A stretch of 50,906 nt of DNA from Hyphomicrobiales bacterium (GCA_021775615.1 JAJFHL010000052.1:1-50906); one strand, 5' to 3'. Shown: positions 37,714 through 46,398, numbered from the stretch's first letter. Numbers and translations: made by a program. Notes: generated by a model from the sequence alone, not told the origin.

Positions 37714-38829
37714 ATGAACGCAGTTTCCAGCACCGCCCGAGACATCTCCATGAAAGGCGCGGGGTACTATTCGAAAGCCACCACCGGCGCCAAGGAGGTC
37801 ATAGACAACGCGACCCCCATGGTTCTCGGCGCCATCGAGGCCATGGATTTTCCCGATGATGGCCGGCTGATCACCATGTCGGACATGGGTTGCGCCGATG
37901 GCGGCACCTCCATTGAGATGGTGCGCAAGGCGCTGACCGCAATGCGCGCGAAATGGCCGTCATGTCCGCTGCAGATGGTCTATACGGATCTGCCGCGCAA
38001 TGATTTTTCACAGGTCTTCCGCATCATTCACGGACAGACCGACATCAAGTCCTACACCTCCGAGATCGACAATCTCTATGTCTTCGCCTCGGCCACCTCG
38101 TTCCATCAGAACATCTTTCCCGCCGAGACGCTGTATCTCGGCTTTTCGGCAACCGCGTCCCACTATATCTCCGACAAGCCGGCCAACATCACCGACCACG
38201 TTCACATGGTCGGCGCCTCCGGTTCCGAACGCCAGGCTTTCGAGGAACAGGGCCGCAGGGACTGGGAGTCCTTCCTCCTCAACAGAACCAAGGAGCTCGC
38301 TCCGGGCGGCCATCTGGCTCTGTTCAATTTCGGCATCGACGAAGAGGGCCGTTATCTCGGTCACACCGGCGGCGTCAGCATGTTCGACACGTTCAACGAG
38401 GTCTGGGCGGAACTGCGCGACGCCGGCACCGTCACCGCGCAGGAATACGCGGACACCAACTTTCCGCAATGCTACCGGACTGTGGAACAGTTCACCGCGC
38501 CGCTGACGGATGAAAGCAACCCGGTCTATCAGGCCGGCCTGCGTTTAAAGAGCGTGGAAACCCGGGTCGTTCGCTGTCCCTATGAGCGCGATTTCACCGA
38601 AAACCACGGCGATGCTGAAAAGTTCGCCCGCGAATACATCCCGACCCTGCGGTCATGGAGTGAAATGACGTTCGCCAGCGGCCTTTCGCCCGACCGGCCT
38701 GTCGACGAGCGCATCGCCATTCTGGATGGATATTTCGATGCCTACGAGGCCCGCGTGCGCGAGGCGCCGCAAGGCCACGCCATGGACTACGTGCACATCT
38801 ATCTGGTTCTGCAGAAAGCCGACAATTGA
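37714..38829 (+). CDS. SABATH-family SAM-dependent carboxyl methyltransferase
   Basis: Methyltransferase of the SABATH family, best known in plants for methylating salicylate, jasmonate and indole-acetate carboxyls. The 371 residues show SAM-binding MSDMGCADGGTS, the MVYTDLPRNDFSQVF segment and the SATASHYISDKP substrate-region motif, all matching plant counterparts. GGGAGAG precedes ATG 37714. The acceptor is unknown: the bacterial members are mostly uncharacterised. It is probably in an operon with the acetylpolyamine amidohydrolase and ends 5 bp before a convergent thioesterase gene. Confidence 0.85.
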   Translation: MNAVSSTARDISMKGAGYYSKATTGAKEVIDNATPMVLGAIEAMDFPDDGRLITMSDMGCADGGTSIEMVRKALTAMRAKWPSCPLQMVYTDLPRNDFSQVFRIIHGQTDIKSYTSEIDNLYVFASATSFHQNIFPAETLYLGFSATASHYISDKPANITDHVHMVGASGSERQAFEEQGRRDWESFLLNRTKELAPGGHLALFNFGIDEEGRYLGHTGGVSMFDTFNEVWAELRDAGTVTAQEYADTNFPQCYRTVEQFTAPLTDESNPVYQAGLRLKSVETRVVRCPYERDFTENHGDAEKFAREYIPTLRSWSEMTFASGLSPDRPVDERIAILDGYFDAYEARVREAPQGHAMDYVHIYLVLQKADN

Positions 38830-38834
38830 GCAGA

Positions 38835-39293
38835 CTACAGCGGCACACCGTCTGAAAGAGCCTGGAGGCTCGTTCGGAGGTCTTCCGGGATCGGCACCGC
38901 CCGGTCCCGATTGCCGTCAACAAGCACCAGCGTCCCCTCCAGAACCGCGGCGCAGGCGTCTGCATTGAACATGGCATGCAGGATTGACACGGAACTGCGG
39001 CCGATGCGTTGGACCCGTATCCCGATCCTGACCGGATCGGGATAGTGCACCTGCGACATGTAGTTGATGTTGGCCTTGACCAGCATCCAGCCTGCATGAG
39101 GCCTGTCAAGCGCTTCCGCCGCCTCACGGATAAAACGGATGCGGGCGTTCTCCATCATCACCAGATACGCCGTGCTGGTGAGGTGCCACATCGGATCGAT
39201 ATCGTTGAACCGGACGGTATCGTCATGCCAGTAGCTGTAGGCTGAGGCATCCTTGCCGTCTGGTACGGCGGTTGCGGAAGGTGTCGTATCCAC
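38835..39293 (-). CDS. Hotdog-fold acyl-CoA thioesterase
   Basis: 4-hydroxybenzoyl-CoA thioesterase-type protein. GTG 39293 is taken (152 aa) because TTGGAA lies a few bases upstream; the open frame extends 20 more codons. The core VRFNDIDPMWHLTSTAYLVM matches the family's R-x-x-D-x-D-x-x-x-H-x-N-N-x-x-Y pattern, with the catalytic Asp kept and N-N replaced by T-S. It is downstream of the flavoprotein gene on the same strand. The physiological acyl-CoA is unknown. Confidence 0.78.
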   Translation of the reverse strand: MDTTPSATAVPDGKDASAYSYWHDDTVRFNDIDPMWHLTSTAYLVMMENARIRFIREAAEALDRPHAGWMLVKANINYMSQVHYPDPVRIGIRVQRIGRSSVSILHAMFNADACAAVLEGTLVLVDGNRDRAVPIPEDLRTSLQALSDGVPL

Positions 39294-39371
39294 GGCCAAT
39301 TCCAAAAAGTTATCGCTGACGATGGAGAAACAGATCCACCATTGTCTTGTCAAGGATGGAGCAGCAGGGTT

Positions 39372-40487
39372 TCAGCCAAGGAAGCGGTCGGGTGCAACAC
39401 TCGCGCGCGTCAGTCCCTGTTCCGCCAAAGGTGCCGGCACGTCGTTGTCGTGTATCAAGCCCGCAACCAGCATCGCCCCGCCATGGGCACTCTGGATGCC
39501 ATATCCGCCCTGGCCGGCAAACCAGAAGAACCCTTCCGTCCGGGGGTCGAACCCGATCACATGCGCGCGGTCCGGACTGAAGGTACGCAAGCCGCCCCAG
39601 GTATGCTCGACCCGCGTAACTTCAATGTCGACGACTTTGCCGAACGCATCGATGCCTTCTGCCAGGGCCATGTCGTCGGCGAACGCGTCATGCGGTTCCA
39701 CCTCGGTTTCATCCGCCGGGGACACCAGGAGTTTCCCTCCTTCCGGCTTGAAATAGAAACTTTCGTTCATCACCGTGAATGTCGGCCAGGAGGAAATGTC
39801 GACGCCCGATGTCGGCACAATCGCGGCGGTGCGCCGGCAGGGTGCAAAGCCGATCGGATCAAGTCCGGCGAGCCCCGCGATCACATCAACCCATGCCCCC
39901 GCCGCATTGACCACAATCGCTGCGCTGTAGGTCCCGCCGTCGGTGGTGACGTGCCAGGCACCATCCCTGCGTTCCAGGCCGCTCACCTCATTGCTGCACG
40001 CGATCTCGCCGCCATTTGCCTTCAGCAAGCGTCTGAAGCCCATCAGGATGGCATTGACGTCCATGTCCTCGGCATCGGGCTCGTAGCCACCGCGAACCAG
40101 TGCCTCCGGCTTGAGCAGCGGCACCTTTTCGCAGGCCTCGGCCACGGTCACATGCCCGATGCTACCATCCGATCCGGCAATAAGTTCATCGAGCGCATCT
40201 TCCTCGCCGGGTTGCGCCATGTAGAGGACGCCGCGCGGCCCCAGAACCGGGTCAGGCCAGAATTCATTGCGCTCTTCAAGAGACTTGCGGCTCGCCTTGG
40301 TAAGCTGGCGGATCACCGGACCGCCGTAGTTTTCGATGAACATCGCCGCCGACCGCCCCGTGCTGTGGTAGCCGGGCTGGCTTTCCCGCTCCAGAACGAT
40401 CACATCGGAGGTCGCGGACAGTCTTGCTCCCGCGCCGATGCCCGCCATGCCCCCTCCGATGACGATGATATCTGCTGTTCTGGTCAC
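39372..40487 (-). CDS. FAD-dependent oxidoreductase, DAO family
   Basis: Flavoprotein of 371 residues with the D-amino-acid/glycine oxidase fold. The N-terminal FAD motif is IIVIGGGMAGIGAGARL, followed by an acidic residue in VIVLERE. The C-terminus has DRAHVIGFDP and WFAGQGGYGIQSAHGGA, the second FAD-binding signature. Substrates of related proteins include amino acids, sarcosine-like amines and hydroxyglutarate, so specificity is open. It is transcribed with the thioesterase gene, which follows after 78 bp. Confidence 0.85.
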   Translation of the reverse strand: MTRTADIIVIGGGMAGIGAGARLSATSDVIVLERESQPGYHSTGRSAAMFIENYGGPVIRQLTKASRKSLEERNEFWPDPVLGPRGVLYMAQPGEEDALDELIAGSDGSIGHVTVAEACEKVPLLKPEALVRGGYEPDAEDMDVNAILMGFRRLLKANGGEIACSNEVSGLERRDGAWHVTTDGGTYSAAIVVNAAGAWVDVIAGLAGLDPIGFAPCRRTAAIVPTSGVDISSWPTFTVMNESFYFKPEGGKLLVSPADETEVEPHDAFADDMALAEGIDAFGKVVDIEVTRVEHTWGGLRTFSPDRAHVIGFDPRTEGFFWFAGQGGYGIQSAHGGAMLVAGLIHDNDVPAPLAEQGLTRASVAPDRFLG

Positions 40488-40682
40488 TTTGGTCGTCCTC
40501 CTGATTTGACTGCGACCGGAAGCATAGGTGAGGGGGCCCCGAGTGGGAAACCGTTAAAAACGCGACATTGACCACTTCAGGACAAGCGGCCCACGGGTTC
40601 TGAGGCACTGCGACTTGCTATCGGTGGCGGAACCGTTGTAGGTCAGAATGGAACTCTTCCAGGCGAGTGCGGAAAGCAAGAC

Positions 40683-41177
40683 ATGCGCAAGGCGAACTTG
40701 ATTGTGATTTGCACCAGCCTGCTTCTGCTGGCTGGCTGCGGTTCGGGTTCCAAACCATTCAATGGCATTTACTCCATGACGACGCCGTACGACCCGGCCG
40801 CGGCGCAGTATATCAACGGTCTGGGAACCGGGAGCATCTCCGGCCGCACCTATCAGGCCAACCTGTTTACCGGCGCGGGGGCAAGCGTCCAGCTGGTTCC
40901 GGTGACACCCTATTCCACCGAATACATGGGCCACCTGTTCGGCACCAGCAAGGCGTACTACACGCCCACCACGATTGACAACGTGAACCCCCAGTTCAAA
41001 CGCGACCAGCGGCGCTCAAAGGCCGATCAGAATGGCAGATACACGTTTTCCGGCGTCCCGCCCGGCGAGTATTTCGTCTATGCACAGCTGGTGGAGAACC
41101 GCACCGGGGTTGCGATGTATGAGCGCGTAACCATTGCCAACGGGCAGAAGGTGCAGATCGACCTTACCGGGTCGTAG
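40683..41177 (+). CDS. Lipoprotein with a carboxypeptidase-regulatory-like domain
   Basis: Product of 164 residues with a lipoprotein signal sequence (lipobox LLAGC, Cys19), so it is probably anchored in an envelope membrane. The C-terminal part (NGRYTFSGVPPGEYFVYAQL) resembles the prealbumin-like/SpaA-type beta-sandwich found in carboxypeptidase-regulatory domains. I do not recognise the family or function. The zinc-ribbon gene starts 11 bp after it, so the two are likely co-transcribed. Confidence 0.75.
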   Translation: MRKANLIVICTSLLLLAGCGSGSKPFNGIYSMTTPYDPAAAQYINGLGTGSISGRTYQANLFTGAGASVQLVPVTPYSTEYMGHLFGTSKAYYTPTTIDNVNPQFKRDQRRSKADQNGRYTFSGVPPGEYFVYAQLVENRTGVAMYERVTIANGQKVQIDLTGS

Positions 41178-41188
41178 ACCTTTCCAAT

Positions 41189-41500
41189 ATGCCCGGCATT
41201 CATCTGCGCACCCCCCCGTTTGACTGGACCTGTGGACACTGCCGCAAGGTTGTCACGCTGACGGCAGAGCACTACCACTCCGGCTACAGGCATCTTTCGG
41301 TCGCCGAAACGAAAGCCGGTGAAACAGCGCTGGTGTTCTCGGCGGCCTCCTGCCCAAATCCCGATTGCCGGGAACTGACGCTCGCGGTCAGGCTGGCCGA
41401 ATACAAACCCTCCCTCGGGCATGCCTATTCCATCGGCACCGCCGGAGATCCGATTGAAGAATGGATGTTGCTTCCAGCCCACCGCGACAGCGATGCATAG
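41189..41500 (+). CDS. Small zinc-ribbon protein
   Basis: Product of 103 residues with Cys15-x2-Cys18 (WTCGHC) and Cys55-x4-Cys60 (SCPNPDC), a zinc-ribbon-like arrangement. It has no signal peptide. The remainder, rich in beta-type sequence (ETALVFSAA, ELTLAVRLAEY), is not recognised. It follows the lipoprotein gene. A DNA-, RNA- or protein-binding role is possible, but nothing shows which. Confidence 0.65.
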   Translation: MPGIHLRTPPFDWTCGHCRKVVTLTAEHYHSGYRHLSVAETKAGETALVFSAASCPNPDCRELTLAVRLAEYKPSLGHAYSIGTAGDPIEEWMLLPAHRDSDA

Positions 41501-41520
41501 CAGACCAGAACCGCATCCGC

Positions 41521-42255
41521 TCAATCAATGAAAATGCGAAATCCGAACGAAAAACCGTGATTGAATTCGGCATCGAAACTCGACGTAATGCGCTCCCCGT
41601 TCGACAGGTCGTTGAACTCGCCGGACGAGGAGATGACGCCGGTGTAGCGGATCGTGAAATCCAGATTGTCCCTGACACGGTAATGCAGGCCCGCCAGGAG
41701 GCAGCCCATGTAAACCAGCTCGTTGTCGGTCATCCGGAAGACGCCGGCCTTCACACCGAGACTTTCGACATGGAGGATCGAGAACCCGCCTCCGACACCG
41801 ACAAACGGCACGGCGCCGAAGACGGTGAACGGCAGGTCATAGAGGACGTTCGTGCTGAGACCGTAACTGCGGACATATCCAACGCCTTCCTGCTCTCCGC
41901 CCGCAAACGGATTGCCGGGAAAGCCGGAGACGAAATCGATATCCGGTTGCGACAGGCGCGCATGGGAAAACTCGAGCTCGAGGCGGAGGTTCTCGGTCAC
42001 GTAGTAGCCGGCCATGAATGCCAGAACAAAAGCCGTTTGATAGAAATGTTCCTGGTCACCGCTCTGTATCGGTCCCGCGGTGTTGGAGACCTCCATGGAG
42101 ACCGGATCGGGCAGGGGGAACCCGATTCGTCCCTCCAGGTAGACCCGATTGACATTCGCCGGCGGATCCGCGCCTTCCCCCGAAGCCCCGGTGACACAGC
42201 ACACCAGTGCAATCATCAAAACAGCGCCCCGCCACAACTGAGGTGTTGCCCGCAT
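41521..42255 (-). CDS. Outer-membrane beta-barrel protein
   Basis: Product of 244 residues, from ATG 42255, with a signal peptide (LWRGAVLMIALVCCVTGASG). The mature part has alternating hydrophobic/aromatic strands such as FYQTAFVLAFMAGYYVTENL and HYRVRDNLDFTIRYTG, as in small OmpA/Omp25-type barrels. The C-terminal strand FSFGFRIFID ends in Asp rather than the usual Phe. Upstream is the TetR operator at 42419, so regulation by that repressor is possible but unproven. Confidence 0.75.
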   Translation of the reverse strand: MRATPQLWRGAVLMIALVCCVTGASGEGADPPANVNRVYLEGRIGFPLPDPVSMEVSNTAGPIQSGDQEHFYQTAFVLAFMAGYYVTENLRLELEFSHARLSQPDIDFVSGFPGNPFAGGEQEGVGYVRSYGLSTNVLYDLPFTVFGAVPFVGVGGGFSILHVESLGVKAGVFRMTDNELVYMGCLLAGLHYRVRDNLDFTIRYTGVISSSGEFNDLSNGERITSSFDAEFNHGFSFGFRIFID

Positions 42256-42418
42256 GACCCAAAACCGCTCAAATTGTTGCCGCCGGTATCTTATGCGGCA
42301 AATGAGCCAAACGCCAACCCGTCTGTGTTGCGGTTCGTACTCTGCCACCGGCAACCCGAGGCGGCTTCACCGCTGCCGGTTTCTCATCGCATGAACCGTT
42401 TACAACACCGGAAGTTGA

Positions 42419-42437
42419 TTTGACCGATCGTTCCAAA
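42419..42437. promoter_or_regulatory. Putative TetR operator, upstream copy
   Basis: TTTGACCGATCGTTCCAAA lies 32 bp before the TetR gene start. It is the exact reverse complement of the site at 43071-43089 and is centred on CGATCG. Over 18 bp, seven of nine base pairs are symmetrical. The location fits autoregulation, and possible control of the divergent outer-membrane gene. Confidence 0.75.
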
Positions 42438-42469
42438 CATGTAATGCACCACGTCTGGAAAGCACGCCG

Positions 42470-43057
42470 ATGCCCTGGGAAAAGACATATAACGAAGAAG
42501 AGGTGCTGACCCGCGCCATGGAAGCCTTCTGGGCACGCGGCTACGAAGCCACGTCCATGAGCGATCTGGTCAAGGCGACCGGGATCAACCGCGGCAGCAT
42601 GTATGCCGCATTCAATGACAAGCGCACTCTCTTCATTCGGGCGCTGACCCATTACGATCAGCGCCACCGCGCCGAATACCTGCGAAGTGTACGGGCTTCC
42701 AGTGCCCCACGGATTGCGATTATCACCGCCTTCGAAGATGCTATCGCCACCGCGGGAGACGGCACGGACCGGCGCGGCTGCCTGCTGGTCAACACTTCGC
42801 TGGAACTGTCACCGCACGATGCCGAGATCGACAATATCGTGCGCGCTAGTTTCAACGAAGTGGAGCTGTTTTTCCGGCGCAATGTCGAGGACGGCCAGGC
42901 TGCAGGCGAGATTGATCCCACCATCGACGCGGTACACGTGGGAAGAGCGCTGCTGGGGCTGTTCATCGGGCTGCGCGTCCTCATGAGATCAAAACCGGAA
43001 GCGGGGGTCATGACGTCCATCCTGGCCCAGGCAAAGACTATGGTGGGGGCCGGCTAA
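42470..43057 (+). CDS. TetR-family transcriptional regulator, NemR-like
   Basis: Repressor-type regulator of 195 residues. The N-terminal HTH reads ARGYEATSMSDLVKATGINRGSMYAAFNDK. The ligand domain contains RRGCLLVNTSLELSPHD, a segment with a conserved cysteine found in NemR/AcuR-like TetR members that sense electrophiles or small carbonyls. It is flanked by two operators of identical sequence in opposite orientation, one upstream of itself and one upstream of the AhpD-like gene. This arrangement makes it the likely repressor of both. The inducer is unknown. Confidence 0.88.
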   Translation: MPWEKTYNEEEVLTRAMEAFWARGYEATSMSDLVKATGINRGSMYAAFNDKRTLFIRALTHYDQRHRAEYLRSVRASSAPRIAIITAFEDAIATAGDGTDRRGCLLVNTSLELSPHDAEIDNIVRASFNEVELFFRRNVEDGQAAGEIDPTIDAVHVGRALLGLFIGLRVLMRSKPEAGVMTSILAQAKTMVGAG

Positions 43058-43070
43058 TTTTTTTGCCGTA

Positions 43071-43089
43071 TTTGGAACGATCGGTCAAA
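43071..43089. promoter_or_regulatory. Putative TetR operator, downstream copy
   Basis: TTTGGAACGATCGGTCAAA is the exact reverse complement of 42419-42437. It lies 16 bp before the AhpD-like start, overlapping the region just upstream of its ribosome-binding site (GGGAGGAAG, about 43094-43102). A repressor bound here would block that gene. Confidence 0.75.
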
Positions 43090-43105
43090 ACAAGGGAGGA
43101 AGACC

Positions 43106-43675
43106 ATGTCGGTTTCTTACGTAGAGCGCGAACAGGCAAGCACGGAGACGCTTGCCTTTTATGACAAGGCCGAAGAACGGTTTCAGGCACTTTTGAACAT
43201 CTTCAAAGTGTTGGGCCATCATCCCGAATACGGCAACGCATTCACTGAGGTGATCATGGCCATCCTGAAGGATGGCGAACTCGACTGGCTGACCAAAGAA
43301 CTCCTGATCCTCAAGGCCACACAACGCAATGACTGTCAGTATTGCGTCATCCAACATGAACGCCTGTCGATGATGCTGGGCATGGACGAAGCCAAGATCG
43401 CGGCCCTGGAAGGCGACAATTACAAGACCTCCGACCAGTTCACCGAGGGCGAGAAGGCGCTTCTCGATCTCACCGTCCAGATCGGCGCCGACGCAAACCG
43501 CATTTCGAAAGACCTGTGGGACCGGTTGCATGCCAATTGGACCGAACCGCAGATCGTAGAAGCGACGTTTGTCATCACCACCTACATCATGGTGTCGAAA
43601 TTCGGTGACGCTCTGGGTGTCGAGCTCGAACCCATGTTCGATGGCGTCAACAGCATCTTGAAGGTACAGCACTAA
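43106..43675 (+). CDS. Carboxymuconolactone decarboxylase/AhpD-like protein
   Basis: Product of 189 residues with the AhpD-like fold. The redox motif DCQYCVIQH (Cys77-x2-Cys80-x3-His84) follows WLTKELLILKAT, the typical arrangement of peroxidase-linked AhpD proteins. Members act as disulfide reductases for peroxiredoxins, or have unknown roles. It is just downstream of the TetR gene and has its operator in its 5' region, so it is probably induced by the same signal. An electrophile or peroxide response is a plausible inference. Confidence 0.85.
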   Translation: MSVSYVEREQASTETLAFYDKAEERFQALLNIFKVLGHHPEYGNAFTEVIMAILKDGELDWLTKELLILKATQRNDCQYCVIQHERLSMMLGMDEAKIAALEGDNYKTSDQFTEGEKALLDLTVQIGADANRISKDLWDRLHANWTEPQIVEATFVITTYIMVSKFGDALGVELEPMFDGVNSILKVQH

Positions 43676-43681
43676 CGGACC

Positions 43682-43707
43682 CGGGCGCGGCACACACCCC
43701 GCGCCCG
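43682..43707 (+). terminator. GC-rich hairpin after the AhpD-like gene
   Basis: CGGGCGCGG (43682-43690) pairs perfectly with CCGCGCCCG (43699-43707) across an 8-base loop, right after the stop codon. There is no U tract (GAAACCC follows), so it is either a weak or Rho-assisted terminator, or an mRNA-stabilising hairpin. Confidence 0.45.
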
Positions 43708-43822
43708 AAACCCTCGCGCTTGCATTGGCCGGCATCTTCTATAGAACATCGCCCAACCCAGACGCACGGCCCTGCGCATGATGCCCGGCCGGCATTCTGT
43801 ACTCACAGCCGGACCCACCGCC

Positions 43823-45400
43823 ATGCAGGCAACCAAGCACAGCCGCCGCACATTTGCGATTATTTCGCACCCTGATGCCGGCAAGACCACGCTGACCGAG
43901 AAGCTGCTTCTCGCCGGTGGCGCCATTCACTTATCCGGCGAGGTAAAAGCCCGCGGCGAAGCGCGTCGGGCACGCTCCGACTGGATGAAGATCGAACAGG
44001 AAAGGGGCATCTCGGTCACCAGTTCGGTGATGACCTTCGAGCGCGACGGGCTGCTCTTCAATCTTCTCGACACGCCGGGCCACGAAGATTTTTCCGAAGA
44101 CACCTACCGCACGCTGACCGCGGTGGACTCCGTGATCATGGTGATTGATGCGGCAAAAGGCATCGAAAGCCAGACCCGCAAGCTGTTCGAGGTCTGCCGC
44201 CTGCGCGATATGCCGATCATCACCTTCATCAACAAGGTGGACCGCGAGTCGCGAGACGCATTCGAGTTGCTCGACCAGATTCAGGATGAGTTGCAACTCG
44301 ATCTCTCGCCCATGGTCTGGCCGGTCGGTATGGGTGGGCTGTTCGCCGGCTGTTATGATCTGCGAACCAACGCTTTCATGACATCGGATGAGAAAGCCGG
44401 TGCGGGGTACAACAAGACAATCGCCTGCTCGGGCCCGGACGACCCCCAGATCGCGGAATACACCCGTCCCGAGGCGTTGGAGCAGGCGCGCGAATCCATC
44501 GAACTCGCCCAGGCCGCATATGACCCGTTCGACGCCGAGGCCTACCTCGACGGACGACAGTCACCGGTGATCTTCGGCTCAGCTCTGAGAAACTACGGTG
44601 TCGAGACACTGCTTCAGTTCATCGGCCAGAATGCCCCCGGACCGCGCCCGACCCCCACCACCACCCGAGTGGTGGACCCGGACGAAAAGGCGGTGACCGG
44701 TTTCATCTTCAAGGTCCAGGCCAACATGGACAAGAACCACCGGGACCGGATCGCCTTCATGCGGATCTGTTCGGGCACCTTCAAGCGCGGCATGAAATTG
44801 CGCCAGGTCAGAACCGGCAAGGACCTTATGGTCCACAGCCCTGTCATCTTCCTGGCGCAGGACCGCGAAATCGCCGAAGAGGCCGCCGCCGGCGATGTTA
44901 TCGGCATACCCAACCACGGCACCATCCGCGTTGGCGACACCTTCACCGAAGGGGAAGACGTGCGTTTTACCGGACTGCCCGTTTTTGCGCCGGAAATCCT
45001 GCGTCGCGTGCGGCTTGTCGACACGACCCGGGTCAAACAGTTGCGCCAGGCACTCCAGGATCTTTCGGAAGAAGGCCTGGTTCAGATCTTTAAACCCGAT
45101 GTCGGTTCGCAGTGGGTCATTGGCGTAATCGGCCAGTTGCAGCTCGACGTGGTCGCCGACCGCGCCCGCAACGAATACAAGGTCGATCTTGCGTTCGAGG
45201 GCGTTCCCTATTCCACGGCCCGCTGGATCGGCTCTGAAGATCCCAAAGCCCTGCAGGCCTTCATCAGCTCAAATGCGTCCAAGGTCATGACCGACCGCGT
45301 CGGCGATCCGGTGTACATGGCGGGAGACGCCTGGGAGCTCAATTACAAGGCTCAGAACAACGACGCCATCGCCTTTCTGAGGACCAAGGAGCTCGACTAA
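43823..45400 (+). CDS. prfC: Peptide chain release factor 3
   Basis: GTPase that recycles RF1/RF2 from terminated ribosomes. ATG 43823 gives 525 residues beginning MQATKHSRRTFAIISHPDAG, the usual RF3 length; an ATG 15 codons upstream (43778) is the alternative. G1 is SHPDAGKT, the effector region contains DWMKIEQERGISVTSSV, G3 is DTPGH and G4 is FINKVDR. Domain II and the C-terminal domain are complete. Confidence 0.96.
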   Translation: MQATKHSRRTFAIISHPDAGKTTLTEKLLLAGGAIHLSGEVKARGEARRARSDWMKIEQERGISVTSSVMTFERDGLLFNLLDTPGHEDFSEDTYRTLTAVDSVIMVIDAAKGIESQTRKLFEVCRLRDMPIITFINKVDRESRDAFELLDQIQDELQLDLSPMVWPVGMGGLFAGCYDLRTNAFMTSDEKAGAGYNKTIACSGPDDPQIAEYTRPEALEQARESIELAQAAYDPFDAEAYLDGRQSPVIFGSALRNYGVETLLQFIGQNAPGPRPTPTTTRVVDPDEKAVTGFIFKVQANMDKNHRDRIAFMRICSGTFKRGMKLRQVRTGKDLMVHSPVIFLAQDREIAEEAAAGDVIGIPNHGTIRVGDTFTEGEDVRFTGLPVFAPEILRRVRLVDTTRVKQLRQALQDLSEEGLVQIFKPDVGSQWVIGVIGQLQLDVVADRARNEYKVDLAFEGVPYSTARWIGSEDPKALQAFISSNASKVMTDRVGDPVYMAGDAWELNYKAQNNDAIAFLRTKELD

Positions 45401-45430
45401 GCGCTTGAGAACACCGCCTTTTTCAGCCGC

Positions 45431-45442
45431 GTTCAAGTGAAC
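45431..45442. repeat. Small dyad upstream of cheZ
   Basis: GTTCA-AG-TGAAC is a perfect 5-bp inverted repeat 80 bp before the cheZ start, in an AT-rich 121-bp gap. It could be an operator; its significance is untested. Chance occurrence is quite possible. Confidence 0.3.
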
Positions 45443-45521
45443 ACATTCTTAGCAAATTCATTCTAATTTTGATTTCCATACAAAGCATTTGGGAACTCAC
45501 CTGAGTTTAGCGGGAACGGAC

Positions 45522-46241
45522 ATGGCGGCATCACAGAGAAAAGCATTTCGGATTGAACAGATCGGCGTCGTCAACACGCAGACTTCGGATCCAGACGACA
45601 TCGAGAGCATCAGGCACCACGAGCTGATGCGGACAATCACCGAACTGCGTGATCGCATTGCGCCACAACAGGAAATCTCCACAGAACTCCTCGACCGCTA
45701 TCGCTCAGAGATGGAACAGGCGCAGAAAATCAAGTCTGAACTGGATGAGATTTACCGCGCCATCGCCGAAACCAAGAAAGACATCGCCACGCTGCATCAC
45801 ACGGGGTTTGGCGAGGAACAGCTCTCCACCGTCAGCAACCAGCTTGATGCGGTCGTCGCACACACCGAATCCGCGACCGAGGTGATTCTCGCCGCGGCGG
45901 AGCAGATTGACACCAATTCTGCGAATCTTGCCGCTGCCCTGACCGGTTCGGAAAACGAGATGGCCTCCGACATCCAGGATCAGGTGATCAAGATATTCGA
46001 GTCCTGCAACTTCCAGGACATCACCGGGCAGCGCATCACCAAGGTCATCGATACGCTGAAGTTCATCGAGGAGCGGGTCAGCCACATGATGGAAATCTGG
46101 GGCGGAATCGAAAGCTTTGACGGGGTGGCTCCCATCGAAATGGAGAAGCCGGAAGGCGACGCCGCGCTTCTCAACGGCCCGGCACTTCCCGAAGAAGACA
46201 ACACTGCCAGCCAGGACGATATCGACGCCCTGTTCGACTAG
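45522..46241 (+). CDS. cheZ: Chemotaxis phosphatase CheZ
   Basis: Dephosphorylates CheY-phosphate. ATG 45522 gives 239 residues, mostly long helices (about 35-125 and 115-195, the CheZ hairpin). The active-site segment [17 protein letters not shown] (163-179) matches E. coli CheZ, with Asp166 and Gln170 at the positions of Asp143 and catalytic Gln147. The C-terminal tip [10 protein letters not shown] corresponds to the CheY-docking helix. No other chemotaxis or flagellar gene is in the window. A TTG upstream (45489) is a less likely start. Confidence 0.88.
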   Translation: MAASQRKAFRIEQIGVVNTQTSDPDDIESIRHHELMRTITELRDRIAPQQEISTELLDRYRSEMEQAQKIKSELDEIYRAIAETKKDIATLHHTGFGEEQLSTVSNQLDAVVAHTESATEVILAAAEQIDTNSANLAAALTGSENEMASDIQDQVIKIFESCNFQDITGQRITKVIDTLKFIEERVSHMMEIWGGIESFDGVAPIEMEKPEGDAALLNGPALPEEDNTASQDDIDALFD

Positions 46242-46243
46242 AT

Positions 46244-46398
46244 CGCTTCACGTTCACACGGAATCGCTTTGACCGGGACTTCGGTGGGCCAAATCGACCC
46301 TCCAGCCACGTTGCGGCGCTTGCCCGATGCACCACATCGCGCGGCGCACCGCGCCTTACCGGACGAACCGATTTGGCGCCATCAAACGACGTGAAGCG
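46244..46398. repeat. Long-range inverted repeat in the cheZ-hisS gap
   Basis: CGCTTCACGT at 46244-46253 has its exact reverse complement ACGTGAAGCG at 46389-46398, with 135 bp between. The 272-bp gap (46242-46513) contains no convincing gene. The words resemble intergenic mosaic repeats that I recall from rhizobial genomes, but this has not been checked. Confidence 0.45.

Noticed and set aside
37714-38829. Plant contamination as the source of the SABATH gene
   Set aside because: There are no introns, codon use and G+C match the neighbours, it has a bacterial ribosome-binding site and sits in an operon-like arrangement. Bacterial SABATH members are known.
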